64,000 nt of DNA from Diploscapter coronatus (taxonomy: Eukaryota; Nematoda; Chromadorea; Rhabditida; Rhabditidae). Below are positions 35,901 through 49,915 of the stretch, one piece after another. Both the position numbers and the translations under genes were made by a program. The stretch covers positions 22,893,249 to 22,957,248 of the forward strand of contig OZ038423.1 of NCBI GenBank assembly GCA_964036155.1. The letters are read 5' to 3'. The notes under the pieces are model-generated. The model was not told the DNA's origin. It was given only the letters and a program-made list of their open reading frames with translations, and searched no databases. The stretch's first letter is position 1. Each line of letters begins with the position of its first letter.

Positions 35901-38900
35901 CTAAAAAGAAACAAAAAACTCTATTTGCAGGCGGCCTGGTAAAGAAGAAGGGTTGGCGCGAGAGTGGACGCAAGCTGAGCGAAGCCCTGCCCGCGGCGTT
36001 GAGGAATCCTAGCAACATCCTGCGACGAAGCTCAGCTCAGCAGCAGCAGCAGGCGAAGAAGCCGCTCGGACCGTCGCTCAGCTGGGATCCCGAACATCGC
36101 AGTCGCAGTCCGAGTGGCAGCTCACGATCGAGAGTCCACTCCGATGGAAGCAACGACCCCAGCAATTCAGAGACACCCGACAACGACAAGTGTGGAATCG
36201 AGGAACCTCGATTCGAACTCGAAATTACGTGGGTTTTATATTTTATTCACATCGTCCTCGAACAGATCTTATTATTATTATTGTTAGCCATGTCAGAAAT
36301 GAGATGTTTTTAAACATTAATCGGAAAAAATCAACTTCATTGAGCTTAGGCACTCAATCTTGGAATTTTCATGCAGGCCTGACCTTTTTATCGAAAAGTC
36401 ATTTCATTTATTTATCGCAATACTGATGGTATGGTAGCAAGTTTCCAAAACAATATTTTATCCACTTCCTCTTGAAGCATAGACATTTTCCTCAGCATTG
36501 TGCATCTATAGGCTCAGCTTGTACGAAATTGTGAAATTCAAAAAGTGGCTGGTCATCATCAATTCAGTTGTGAAATCTACACAGCTCTTCTCTAAAAGAC
36601 TCTTTTAAATTCGACGAATTCAGATGTCCCCACTGTCTGCTCGTAGCGGAATACCGGAAGAGTCTTTTGAAGAGTCAGCTAGAAAACGCCGTGATTCGTC
36701 TAGCACGAAGACTAGGCTCCCAGCAAGCCTCGCATCGCGATGACGGTCTACGAGGTCCATTCGGCACGCCGGACATTGTCGTTTCTTCCATCAGCTCCGA
36801 CGATGAGGAGGGGGGTTCGATGGAAAGGTACAACACTGGGAGTGAGAAGGGATCGTCGCTACAGACGTCCGAAGCCAGGCACGTCATTATTAATTATTGT
36901 CAATTTTTTAATAGGAAATATACTATTTAATTTCCTTAATTTGAACTAAATTAAAAGTCATTTATCGATATGTTCCAATTTTTTAACCATTCCTTACATC
37001 AAACCAACATCATTGGCTTCGTATTATTGTTGTCACTGAATCTAAACGAATCAAACTAAGAATTCGGATTCGAAAAGCTTGTGCCACTAAACCTTTCCCT
37101 TTGTATATTTTCGTATCTACATTTTCAGGATGCGTATCGTTGAAAACTCATTGATAAACAGATAAAATGATGATAAGCTTAATCTGATCCGATTAGTTAA
37201 TGGCAAAATTTCTTCCTATAACTTCTTTTTTTAGCTCTAAAAATCTGTTGGTCTCAGAATTTCTGTTCAATTTGCAATTAAATAATTCCTTCTTTTCTGG
37301 ATATATTTAGTGGTAATTTTAAGTTTTTGCAAAAAAAAATCCCTGTATAATTCAAAATCATTTTTGAAAAAAAACTGGTCTCAAAATTTCTTCGATTCAA
37401 TTTTTGCAAAAACTGTCTCCTGGCTGAGATGTCTCTTTTCGACTTTCAAAAATGCTAGTATTTCTCTAAATTTTCATCCTTTCAAACCCAGGCTAATCTG
37501 CGCTTGTGTGATAATCTGTGTTGCGTGGTTTTCCGTTTTCATTCAGCTTTTCTCCTTTTTTGCGCTCCAACTTCCCTCTGCTCAATTCTCCCATTCTTCC
37601 ATTGATAGGCTTCACAATTCGAGTCTTCCATTTCTTTCTTTTCGTCTATAAAATCGACTTGATATTTCCCGCCAAAAGTGGGGGATTTTCTAGCATTTAT
37701 TATTATATGTGCAATTCCATGAAAAATAGACACAGACACCCAAACACGAAAATGCGCTTCTTATCAGTGATGGTAAAAAGAGGTTGAAAGAGATAATCTT
37801 GAAAGAAGAAGAAGGTGTGATCATATCAATGAGCAAAGAATGAAGGTTTTTTTTTAAATAAATATTATCAGTTCTCATATGTTAGTCGTGAATTACAATA
37901 TTGGAAATTTTTGAAGAGCATAATTTTTAATTGTAGAAGCATTTGGCCATATTGCTCAAAATCTAACGATGAAATAATGCTTAATTTCCTGAAACTTATC
38001 TTTTAAAAGAATACTATAATTGCAATCAGACATCGCCCAACTAATGACAAATAAGCAAAGAAGAAATCTATCATTTTTCTAAATCTTACTCTCAACTAAT
38101 CATACATTTGAACTGTTTCCTATCAACACAAAATCCCAATAAAACCTCTTAGATTCTAAAGATGCCCGTTTCAGTTCCGCCGGTTCCGCCTCGACGTGCC
38201 CGTCTCCATCCGCTTACAGAAATCAGAATGACACGTTCTTCGACTCTTCTGGGTCCCAAGAAACCTCGCCGACCTCCCCGCTGCAACTCGTCCAGCCGCG
38301 CACCCTGTTATCCCCCTACCCACCTGAAGCGGCATCAGCCTCACCACCCAGGTCCAACTCCATCGACATCTCCATTCTTAGGAAAGACATCGAGTTGTTG
38401 TCAGTTTCATCAGGAGACTCCGCATCGGGCGACGACGAGTTTGAACCTCCATCTCTAGCTGATAGCATTAGGACGAATAGGAGCAGGTTAGTCGAATTGC
38501 CAACTTGTAAACCGCATCACATTATGACACAAACTTTGGCAAAACTAACGAGAAAAGAGGTATTTTTTTCAAACCTACCCTACTCCGCTTAGCATATGCT
38601 TCGTGACATTCTATTGTAAGGTTTACAAATAGCCGTCAACTTCATAGCATAACCTATTCCCGAGGTACTACTCGTACTGATTAATTTTGTGATCCTTCAG
38701 GTAGAATTTTAAAGTATACTTTTCTACACGTCGGATATAGTGTGATGCTAGAATATAATTTTACCCAATGCTATCCTGGAACATAGTTGGTCCTCCCCTT
38801 AATTCGATTTTTCCAGAAGTCACGACCCAGCCGCGGTAACAGTGCTAAGAAGACAAAGTCGGATTGAGCATCTGTCAGAACTATTCAGGTTTTCTAGATT

Positions 38901-41900
38901 TTCTCAGAGAGTATTTTGATATCTCCTCAGCTAAATTAATAATGGCAAAAGTTTCATGAAAATTCTTTGACTTCAGGAAAGCCCTGGCAAAATCTCCGGT
39001 AGTTCGAAGGACGGCGGTAGAGCAAGAGATCAGGACGGTCAACAAGCACCGAACGAGCAGATATTGGCTGGATGATCATGTGAGATAATAGTGTTTCAAT
39101 AGGTGCTCGTCGATTGAATACTCCATTTTCAAAACTGATACGCATTTGTTTGAAACTTATGATAACCATCCTGTGTATTTCTTTCATGCAAGCTTTCTTT
39201 TTTTCAAATTTTCAACACAACAGGTGCTGAACACTACACATATTGACACATTGGTCCAAATATTCACCCCTTAATTATTTCGAAGCACAGAAATGATGAT
39301 ATTCATATGAATTTATTAAATACAATGCCAAAAGTGAAAATACATCTATTAATTTATATTCTTAAGCGATAACTGTCGAGCAAGACAAAAATCATCTAGA
39401 CATCAATCTATTTTTTTTAATGTATTAAACACCATCATTAGATTCGGGAAATTCGTGTGATTTCAGGTCTCCCCATCCGAGCATATCTGGACGCCTTCCT
39501 CAGGCCAGGGAAGTTCGGCTTCCGCTGACACGGAGTGCTACGTCGGTGAGAAGGACTGCCGTCGGACCGGGGAGAAACGACGATGCGCTGCCTGCCACAT
39601 CGTCGCGCACACGGCATGCTTCCCACTCCTAAGCAGATTGAATCTCAACTGCAAAACGACGTTTCGAGATCATACAACCAGAAAACAGGCATCCAGAGAG
39701 TTGCTGGACAGCCTAACGATGCATCATTGGATTCATAAGGTTGGAGATTTTTGCGCAAATAAAATGTATCTCGATCTTCATGACTGAAATAACTGTTGAT
39801 AGATTAGTTTTATTTGAGTTTTTTGCTGAGAATTGGTAATTTCTCAAGCTGAACGAATAAGTTAATGTTGATTTCCATAAGTAAAATAATGAGCGAAATT
39901 TTGAAACGTAATAATAAAATTAAAGTAAAAAAAAAAATACAATTTTGAGTAGTAAAATTTCAGTCTCAGTCGATTTAGCGCTATTTTATTTTCATAAGAT
40001 AATACAACCAAAACTCTGAAACCTATGACCTACTTTTAGTGGAAACAAGAAGGTCGATGCACTGCATGTGGCAAATCATTCCAGCAGAAGATGTTTTTTC
40101 AGGGAAAGGAGAAGAAGGTTTGTTTTTCTTAGAAACTATAATACATTTTGAGGTTTCAGGAAACGATAGCAGCCACCTGCTCGTGGTGCAAGGAATCCTA
40201 CCACCTGAAGGGATGCTTCAATAAGAAGAAGTTGGAAGAGAAGTGAGTTTTTTTTTCTTAATTTATGTCAAAGCACCTACATCGGTCACAATAATAACGA
40301 ATTTTGTTGTTATGTTTTCATTTATTTTGAAACATAGATGCATTCTCATTTGATTACGATAACAATTAGATTTCATCCATGCCACTATTTTTGTAAGAAT
40401 ATGCTTAAGAGCTGGATGGAAGCATTATTCTGCTAAAATCATATTCAAATAAGAAATTCCTTGAGACGGAAAAATAAACTGAAATTTTATCTCAAAGAGG
40501 AGTACGCATTTAATTTTCAGGTGCGATCGAGGCGGACTTCGAGAAATGATCGTTCCTGCTAGCTGGATATTACGGTTATCGAATCAGAAACGGAGCAAAC
40601 GAAAAGAAAATTTGACAAGACAAAGCACCAGAAAGGTAAAAGTTAAAGATGCTGGAAAAATGGAGGACTTCCAGAACATGCGAAAATTCATTGTGAAACC
40701 TAACGATCTATGGTCATCTGGTCCATCTCAACCTCTGATAGTCTTCGTCAATCCCAAGTCGGGTGGAAATAAGGTAAACTAAGTTTGTGATTTCATTAGT
40801 TTCATAAAGTAACGCAAACAATGGCAAAAATACAATTACAATTTCGCTTTTAGAAATTTTGTGTATTTTAAAATTCAAACAATCATTCTATAAGTTTCCT
40901 GAAAATCCAGACTAAAAATGGTTATCGTTAAACAATGCATCTTTAAACTTTTCCTTCTAGCGAAATTTTGAATGGCCCGAAAAATTTCCAGGGAGCCAAA
41001 GCTCTCCACACTTTATGCTGGTTACTCAACCCTCGACAAGTTTTCGACATCACTTCTCTGAAAGGGCCAAAATACGGGCTGGATGTGTACCGCAAAGTCG
41101 TCACACATTTGAGGATTCTTGTCTGTGGAGGAGATGGGACTGTGGGATGGGTTTTACAAACTTTGGATAATGTCAGATCATTGCCAAAAATATAGGAAAA
41201 TAACAAAAATTTCAGCTAAATTGGCCTACCTATCCACCGATGGCAATAATGCCGCTTGGAACTGGGAATGATTTGGCTAGGTTTGTAGGAGTCTGAAGTT
41301 ACCTGGATTTCATAAAGATTACGTTTGTCTTCGTAAAATTAAAGTATATTCCAGCGTTAAATTGTATCTAAAACTCAAAAGTTCAAGAGGAATATTTCTG
41401 CAAATTGCCTAAATTTCAACTTGCAGATGCATGGGTTGGGGCGGTCAAATCACCGACGAGCCGATGGGTCAATTGTTGCATGCGATTCTGCACGAAACGA
41501 CGGTAACGCATTTAGGTATGTCAATGAAAAATAGGAAATTCTGACAATTTATCATAGATCGCTGGAACATTCGAGTGGAGCCTAATGAAGCCGCACAAGC
41601 TGAACTTCAAGCCATAAATGGGGGAGACGAAGCAGGTTAGATTTTTTTTATCTGGAAACGACGTAATATCATGCAATTATTTGCTTGAGGATACGTAATT
41701 GTGACATTTTCCGTAACAACTCTTGGAATTGAACATCCTGGATTATAAAATTATTCAATCCACTTTCAAATTAATTATTGAAATTTTCAGAATCTTCAGT
41801 CCAATCATCGTCCTTACCTCTGAACGTCTTCTCCAACTATTTCTCAGTGGGAGCAGATGCTCAAATCGCTTTGCAATTCCACCATAGTCGAAGTAGGCGT

Positions 41901-44900
41901 TTTTAGGTTTTAACTAAAATATCGAAATTTTAGGTGCAAATCCCCAGATGCTAAACAGTCGGCTGAAGAATCGGATAGCTTACGGTGGTCTGGGAACGAT
42001 TGATCTGTTCAAGAGGAGATGGAAGGATCTATCGGATTACATCACCTTGGAGGTAAACACAAATAGAATTTTCAACATAGTCATGGAAGTGAGTAAACAC
42101 GGAATAATAAACCTTATCCTTTTGAAAAGTCCTACGTTTATTTCCGAAAAAAAATCCAAGAAAATGAATGAGTATGCATAAGGAATGAACGAAAATCGTG
42201 TAGATGGTTCATATTTTATGAAACGGGCATTAAACGTGACAATATTCGCCAAAATTATTCAGTATACAGGAAGTATGAGTTACTGAACTGAGTGTCACAG
42301 CATGGTAAATGGTAAAATTGGAATGAACTATTATCATCAAGAAGAGAATCGATTTTCGTGAAATATCATGGAATAAGTTTCAGAGTTCGTTAAACCTATT
42401 TAATGTCACTAAGCGTCAATAAGTAATCTAAATCCAATTCAATGATAAATGAGAATCTTATTTCGCTTCATATTCTAGTGCGACGACGTCGATATAACAC
42501 CTCGAATCAAAGAGCTGAAACTGCACTGCATTCTGTGTCACAACATCACCTACTACTCGGGAGGAACGATTCCTTGGGGAGCAGATTCAGGCAGTCCCGA
42601 TCTGAAACCGTCATTTTGCGATGGAAAAATCGAGGTGCTCGGGTTCACCACGGCTTCTTTGGTATGAATTTGCGTTTCGCAAAAATTGTAAAAAAAAAAA
42701 CAAATTACATAATACGTAAGGGTCCTGAAATTAACGTAATTCGAGCTTATTTGATTTGAAATATTTTATGACTTGCCGAAATATCACAATTTTGAAGATC
42801 GAGTAATTTAGTTCATCAAGTTTGTGTTAATGGCGGATTTTTATTAGTCCATAATTTCATTATATTTAATTTAAAATACTTTGATGCATAATTTTAAAAA
42901 TCGAGAAAGACTAATTTTCAGGCCGCCCTTCAAATGGGTGGCCGAGGCGAACGACTGGCTCAGTGCTCGAAGGTGCGGGTCGTGACGAACAAGGCCATTC
43001 CGATGCAGGTCGATGGGGAACCATGTCTTTTAGCTCCGTCACAGATTCTATTGACGTTTCATAGCAAGGTATTGAAAATATGCATTTTACCGTCAATTCA
43101 TATTAAGACGAGTTCCAAGTAAAATGTTTCAAGTTTCATGAAAATCTCGGCAATTCTCTTTAGAATTATTTATATCATTCCAGAACGATTGTCCATGCAA
43201 TATTTATGGGTTTTTTTCATTTCAGGTACCCATGCTCAAACGCGACAAGAAAATCCCATGCACTCCGAATCCTTTGAAGAGAAGTAACAAAAATGATGGG
43301 AAAGATATGCCGGTATCAGCGGATTTTAAAAATAAAATTTATACTGTTGGTTGGAGAGAAAGTCGATATTCATATACAGCAGCAATTAGAAATTGAATTT
43401 GGAGCTAACTAGTGGGTTGCGTCGAAGAGAAATGAGATGAATAACGCAATTTTTAATATCGACGTTTTCTCGAATCAATAATACCAATTTTCCAGCTACC
43501 TTCCTGCTCGCTGATCCAACTGCTACCTGTAATCGTGGTAGGAAGAATCGACTATGAGACGTACAAAGATGATGTGGAGCGACTGAAGGATACTGGTGAT
43601 TTTTAGATTTTATTTAATTTCACATGATTGAATCTACCATCATCATAAAAAATGAATACAATCCGATAAATTTTGAAACACGGCATTCAGGAATGCTTTC
43701 AATAACTAAATATTACCAATTCAATTTTCATTGTGTAAAATTTGAATATAATTTAAAGTTTTAATTATCTTTGCGGAAATTTATTTAAAATCACGCAAAA
43801 TCTGAATCCTAAGGGAGTAAAGAATTTTTCAGCCTACGAAATCGGCACTTTGAATATCGAATCTGAAGCCGAGTTATCAACCGCACGACTTTTGATCCAG
43901 CAAATGATAGCCGACCATCGGAATTTGCCCTACGAAACCGAGGGGAATTGGCGGTTTTTGGATTGTAAGAAATCTAAAATTTGTTGTAGCTTTCAAAATT
44001 TTAGCACATTACACCCCTAACAAGTATCCGTCGAGTAGTATGCATGTCTTAAATCACACCTAGGGTCTTCAAGTAGATATGTCAACTAGCATGCGGGATA
44101 ATTTTTTGCACAACTAGATAATCATGGATGTAAACAAGATTTCTGTGAAGAAAAAATAATCTTAGAAAATCGCAAAAATCCATCACCCAAACTTATACGC
44201 ATTTTCACGAATGAAATATTTGCTTGTGCGCGGATATTTTAACCTGATTTTTGCACAGGACTATTTCATCAGGTCTGTCATCGATCTAAACTAGGTTTTT
44301 TTAATCAAATCTTAAGTTTGAAGGGCACTTCTTCCCCAAATCTTCTGCTTCAAACCATCACATTTCTATCAAAAGGGCATTTTTGTAAGAAGGCGGTGCT
44401 TGGAGAATCTACTCTCAATTGTCCCGTAGATCGATGTTTCCAAGCCACTCTGCTCTCTCCTATTTTTTCCTAGTCTCAATGCGTGCATCTCGCAGGTTAT
44501 AGACACCGAGTGACTAGGCAACATCGGCGGCTGAGTGACAATGAAGAGTAATTATACCTCTTCGAAATTGGAAAAGTGAATCCTCCATTTTTACTGATCA
44601 CAAGGTTGAGGATTATGAATGGTGCCTTTTACAAGTACCTTCTCCTAATGAAATTGAAAATCCAGATCTTCTAATGATAAATTTAAAAGGGCCTATTCTA
44701 GACATCTCCAATGCTGAAGAAGGAACCTTCCGAGTCTCAAGACATCAAGAGAGCGTGCATTCTGTGTCTGACATCTGCAATCCGGACGAATGTCTGCTGA
44801 TTCTCGACGACGCCTTCCCCTCGATCACGACAAAGGATACGAACGACATCGAAATCCAGGAAGTCGAGCATATGTGAGAGGATTTTTGTTGAACAATAGA

Positions 44901-45255
44901 GTTTAAAAGATAGTGGCAGAGCTGGACGAAAGTTTTTTTTGCGAAAGTAGTGTTTCTTTCGCAAAAATACTTTCGTCTAGCCCTGGATAGTGCATTTGAA
45001 AAAGCAATCTAAAACCTTGAAAGAATTACGTTTCAAATTTATTTGTTGTTAAAATAACTGTCTCTTTAAACTACTTTCAGATCCATTATTCTGATTTTAT
45101 CAGCAAAAAAATTGAAGCCCTAAAATTGCAGATGTTCGAATTCGACCCCACCCCCTGCACCTCCGCCCGTCACGCATCCGCGCAAACATTCGCGACGAAT
45201 CAGTGAAACTCTTCGCATCGTCCTCAGTTCCGATGTTCAAGAAACACATCTATGA
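29903..45255 (+). CDS. Diacylglycerol kinase, zeta/iota type
   Basis: N-terminal exons: 29903-30017, 30280-30390, 31638-31763, 32170-32290, 35327-35539, 35931-36228, 36624-36841, 38153-38486, 38817-38888, 38977-39079. Core exons: 39467-39739, 40040-40117, 40160-40242, 40521-40773, 40992-41171, 41216-41280, 41427-41515, 41558-41635, 41791-41892, 41934-42052, 42479-42661, 42922-43068, 43226-43312, 43496-43595, 43833-43964, 44702-44873, 45132-45255; about 1325 aa. It phosphorylates diacylglycerol to phosphatidic acid, ending DAG signalling. Order: disordered Ser-rich head; two C1 domains ([27 protein letters not shown]...[14 protein letters not shown]); basic linker; kinase domain with [21 protein letters not shown] and [10 protein letters not shown]; accessory domain ([17 protein letters not shown]...). 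It ends VQETHL, a class I PDZ ligand; mammalian zeta ends ETAV. The ankyrin repeats of zeta/iota are absent. The join 32290 to 35327 does not close in phase, so an exon, an alternative promoter or an assembly error is missed there. Likely the dgk-5-type orthologue, not verified. Confidence 0.85.
34687..34857 (+). other. Open coding-like segment with CxxC...H, ends in stop
   Basis: Inside the large kinase intron, an open frame from a TATTAG acceptor (about 34675-34680) reads NNMVHLTRG..., [14 protein letters not shown], then [15 protein letters not shown] and a TAG. C-x2-C...H followed by a stop where a further Cys would be expected resembles a damaged retroelement zinc knuckle. No donor is available before the stop, and phase does not fit the kinase gene, so it may be a retroelement remnant or a broken exon. 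Confidence 0.3.
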
Positions 45256-45953
45256 TTTTTGTTTATTTTTAAAGGAAACACCAGATCTAGATAAATTTAA
45301 GCTAAGATGCAACTAAGAATAGACTTTTCAACACGCCAAGGAGAAATAGTATAGGAAAGCTGGAGAGAAGATAGCCCTGCCTAAATATCCTATCCTTACC
45401 ATGCTGAAATGTAATTTTTGAAATGCTTTTGAAAGGATGTAAAATTTTAGAAATAATGATAGGGAAAAGTAATGAATCCAATTTTCTAGCCCTAAATCTG
45501 CTAAAATTAACCAAAAATCGAGTTATTTAGGTTTTTACAAGTGTAAATGTGTAATAATTTCTATGAAATTGACAATTAATAAATAAATAATTTATTCTTT
45601 AGCACTATTTTCAGTTATTCAGCGATAGATGAAAAATAAAGGTAGTAAAAGGATACGACAATGCACCAACGAAAAATGGTAAATAAACTCAATTAATTCC
45701 CCATATGGATTTCTGGGGTTCATAAAACTTTCAAAATATCATAATTTGGACATTGCACCTATAATTAGTAAATGAGATCACTAAAGATACCAATAGAAAC
45801 CTGATATAAATAATTTTTTTTAAAAATAGAATAACTCTGGGAGAACATAAATTTTCGAAAATATAGCATCACCCCCACATCTTTTCTTTAAAATCTTAAG
45901 CTCAGAAAAATCAAGACTTTCAAAATCTTATGAAACGATATAAATTTTAAAAA
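45256..45953. other. Convergent 3' flanks
   Basis: 0.7 kb between the ends of the plus-strand kinase gene and the minus-strand transporter gene. AT-rich; AATAAATAAATAATTTATT at 45578-45597 could serve polyadenylation on both strands. No gene seen. Confidence 0.45.
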
Positions 45954-48900
45954 TTAATCTTGCAAAGTACTGGCAGTAACGACCGAATCATAAGTGTTGC
46001 TTCTCGAAAATTTCTCTGCGTTACCCAACTCTTCCTTGCTATGTTTTATCGCGTAGCAAAAATAGATTAGGAAGCCTAAAATCGATATTTCTCAATAATT
46101 ATGTTCTATAAAAAAAATACCTATCGACATCCAAACGACTAGTCGAACCCAAGTTAGTGGCGCCAAGTGAGTCATCATTAAAATATTGATGAATAATGAT
46201 AGACATGGAATCAGGGGGACCAATGGAACCTGAAATGGTAAACAAATATTTATCAATAATAAAGTTCACAACAATGTAATTTTTCCAGCTTAAAATCTTG
46301 CCAGAATAAAAAAGACGCAATATTTTAATTTACAAAAAAAGAAAATATCTACGACATACCTTAAAAGATAGTTGCGCCGTGTTTTGGTAATGTAGACATA
46401 TGAATATGAAGACCAGCAATGAAACGATGGCTGCTATTGAAACCACGATAAATCCGAACGTCGATTCGTAAAATTCTAAATGTCCAGGGTAAAACTACTA
46501 CTTTTGAAAGAGTACCTGAACTAATCGAGAAACTAATAACGCCAAACGAAACGATAATTGCGGTTATAGAGCAATAGATCGATGATCCTGGTTCAGATTC
46601 GAAATAGACTTTACCGGGTAAATTGCATCGAAGTCTACCGCCTAAGGAGGAATTTCATTAAAAATTCTATTATATACTCCAAAGTTTATATACATTCCAC
46701 AAGAATATTTCGATTAGCTCCGAATGTGAAAACTAGTTTTGAAAAAGTCGATTTTCTAATATAGAAGCCTTCCCAGAAGCGTTTACTTTGCGAGCCTCCC
46801 TAAATCTCTCCATTTCTAATGCTCTTACCTCTACTGACCAAGCGCATATTACAAAACTGTGAGTTTCGCCTCATAGCAGTGTGGTGTAGGGATAGCGAGT
46901 TCGATTTTTGCATTTTCCTGGACAATAAGCAAGAGAGCTTTAAAAAAAGAACGCAGAGAAGCTCGAAAAAGTAAACGTTTCCGGGAAAGCTAGGGTAAAA
47001 ATTGAGTATGTTTTGAATTTGCAACAATGAAAATCTTCATCTCTTATAGTTACTAGCAACTTTGTGCTTTTCGAAATATTGGAATTCAGAATTCTTTACC
47101 ATTATCCCAGGTATCGCTCTCAGGTAATTTCGCTGGTTGATATCGAAGCACAATCACTGATGCGGACACGATGGAATATGCCATTAGAGTTCCGATCGAC
47201 AAGAATTCGACGAGAGTTTCGATATCAAAAAGTAACGCTGTGACTGCAGTCAGAGACCCAAATACGACGATCGCGTTGATTGGAACCTGATTGATTTGCC
47301 TTACATAAAAACCTGGCTAATTAGATCCACTATTATAGCTAACAGTGAGTGGATTTACTATACAAAACCAAGAAAATTTGTGCATCATCCAAGATCCATT
47401 ATATCTACAATAAATTCATACCTGTGTACTACTAACATGCGCCAATGATTCAAACAACAATCCATCCTCTGCCATTGAGTAAACGCATCTAGGCAAGGCG
47501 AACATTCCACCGACCAAGCTAGTCGTCATACCGCTCAGCGCTCCAACGCTTACTGCCAAATTAGCGAACCACGCACCTCTCTGGGCAAAAGCGTCGGAGA
47601 AGGCTGCGGTTGGGTTGACCTAGAATTCGACTAAAATTGATAAAGTTTAAAGCAGGGGTGAATAGGTTCAACTTCAGGAGAAGGTAAAATCTTGCAAATT
47701 AATACATCTTATACTTATGCTATGAAGAGCAAATACCGATTAAAATGTTTACTAATTCAATCCCTGTCGTAAATTTTGATCATATTTTAAATTTATCTGA
47801 AATAGTCTGGTTTGATTAAAAAATAAAAATTACCCGATAATAAGGTATCATTAAGGTTAGTGCCGACGACATCAGAATGTAGGCCAGGGTAACGACGCTC
47901 ATCGAGATGAAAGTCGCGAGTGGAATCGCGGTTTCGGGATTCTTTGCTTCCTCACCTAGGTGTTTCAGATAGATTGTTTTCAAATACTTAAAGCCTATCC
48001 TTACCCGCTGTCGCTAATCCATCGAATCCGATGTACGCGAAGAAACAGCTCGCCGCTCCCGACAACATTCCGTTGACTCCATAGGGGAAGAACCTGAATT
48101 TCTTTCTAGAAATTGAAGATTTCGATTTCTGCGAAGATTTGTAACAACGAATTTAGGAGTAGATCCTCGAAACTGGCTACAAATCGTTCCAAACCAAAAA
48201 TTAGATAATTTTACCTCGAAACACCCCGCTCATCTTCCCCACGCCACAGGCTGAAGTCCGCGTACATGAACCCGAACACGACGACGATTCCTACGACCTG
48301 GAAATTTTCTTAAATGTCTCATCTTTCACGAATAAAAATTACAGGATGAGTTTAGATTTATCCTACTAGCGCGTAATTTCAGCCAGGGCTTAAAATGTTT
48401 GACTTTCATGGCACTAACACTGCAGTGTCAGCGCCAAGTGCTTTAAGCCCGAAAAAAGTGTAGATTTATCCCAGAACGTTTCGCGTATAGAATAAGTCTA
48501 CTTTTCTTCTATTCTACCTCTATGAAAACCTAGTGGGATAAATCTACATTCATTCAAAATTCGAGATCTGAGCCTGTATGACATGAAAGACATCTCAATA
48601 ACGAAAAGAGTCGGGTGAATAGTCTGCTAGTTCTAGCTTTCATACTACCAGACGTCTCGTGTCATTATTTCTCCGATTGTCTAAAAATTTTACGATCATA
48701 TTGATGATGGTGAAGATCGTATTCAGATTCGTCGAAGTTCGCGATCCCAACGCTACAAAGGCTCCGATGATCAGAATGACGAGAAACGCCAAAATGTCTG
48801 GATAGTCACCAAAGAGGTTCGAAGAGTGCTGAAAATAAAAATCATACAAGGAACTTCTAAATGCTTTTTCCTAACATATGTTTCAAAGTAGTGGCCAAAG

Positions 48901-49915
48901 AGCGTTCGATGAATATTTTTATATTACGAAGTGCTTCCACGTTGCAATAATCATGAAAAACTAACCTCCCTCAAGTGTCCAACCCTTTCAAGGGTCGCAT
49001 TCGATATCGAGTGTCCGAGTAACGAGTCCAAATACCCCGACCAGGACCGGGCGACGGCTTAAAAGTTTGAATTTAAACGTTTTATTGAAATTCCAACTAA
49101 CCTGCTGAGCCCACTACGTGCTCCAAAATGATGTTCCACCCGATGATGAAAGCCCAAATTTCACCCAGACTCACGTAAGTGTACGAATATGCACTGCCGG
49201 CTTTCGGCACTCTGAAGGTATTTCATTTGAAGGGAGGAAAAAGCCGGTCTTCAATCAAAATACCGGGAAAAACCTTTAAAATTTAATATTTTTTACTGTA
49301 GAATTAAGAAAAAAATAGCTTGATCTTCATTTATAAGATTTAAAAATTTTAAAGAATTGCAAATCTAATACCTGTCAAAATTAAGCACAACTCATTTAAA
49401 AAATCACTTTGACAACCCTACCTCGCCCCAAATTCACCATAACAAAGTGCTGACAGGAACGACGCGAATCCAGCGAGAAGAAACGACAGAACTATTGATG
49501 GTCCAGTCTGATTCCGAACGACAGCTCCTGAATGTGTTTAGACTAAAAAGTGAAGTTTTGAAGATCAAACCTGTCAGAACATAGATTCCTGAGCCAACCA
49601 TGTGCCCGATAGCGATCAGGGTTATGTCGAAGGTCGAGAGGCATCGTCTGAAGTCGAATATAACGCAAGACTTATAATAGAAACCTAGTTAAAATATAAA
49701 TCCACCCCTAAAGGGGATAGAGAGATAGATTCAGAATCTCGATTTTAGGGCCTATTTGGTACGTTACTATAAAATCAAAATGATTTTCTTAGCAATGAAT
49801 CAAGCCTCAGCTCCAATATCATTAACTTTGAAACCTACCTGAGCCGAGTAGATTGATCCCCAGTTGGTATGTTTTTCTTCCGACATAGTCGTTGGCATAA
49901 TTGACCAAAATGCAT
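45954..49915 (-). CDS. Cationic amino-acid transporter (SLC7 CAT family), copy 1
   Basis: Fifteen exons on the minus strand: 49839-49915, 49571-49647, 49422-49527, 49102-49211, 48966-49057, 48694-48828, 48215-48297, 48005-48093, 47834-47955, 47422-47619, 47100-47286, 46516-46641, 46360-46475, 46121-46229, 45954-46075; 582 aa, phases close. Family members exchange arginine, lysine and ornithine across the plasma membrane with 12-14 helices. Seen here: [83 protein letters not shown], and the CAT-specific C-terminal helices ([32 protein letters not shown]). I chose the start [15 protein letters not shown] because only that frame reaches exon 2 in phase. The neighbour at 51706-56437 is a tandem paralogue of almost equal length. 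Substrate is by homology only. Confidence 0.93.
48350..48548. repeat. Palindromic foldback element in a transporter intron
   Basis: In the intron between 48694 and 48297. The ends TTTAGATTTATCCTACTAG (about 48351-48369) and the inverted CCTAGTGGGATAAATCTAC (about 48526-48546) pair, and a direct-oriented third copy (TGTAGATTTATCCCAG) lies near 48460. Between them GGGCTTAAAA (48386) pairs with CTTTAAGCCC (ends 48450) around a near-perfect palindrome centred on ACACTGCAGTGT (48417-48428). It looks like a small non-coding foldback transposon or a hairpin RNA. Confidence 0.6.

Noticed and set aside
46850..46920. GTGTGGTGTAGGGATAGCGAG followed by TTCGATT, tRNA-like
   Set aside because: Acceptor and T stems do not pair; no proper B box.
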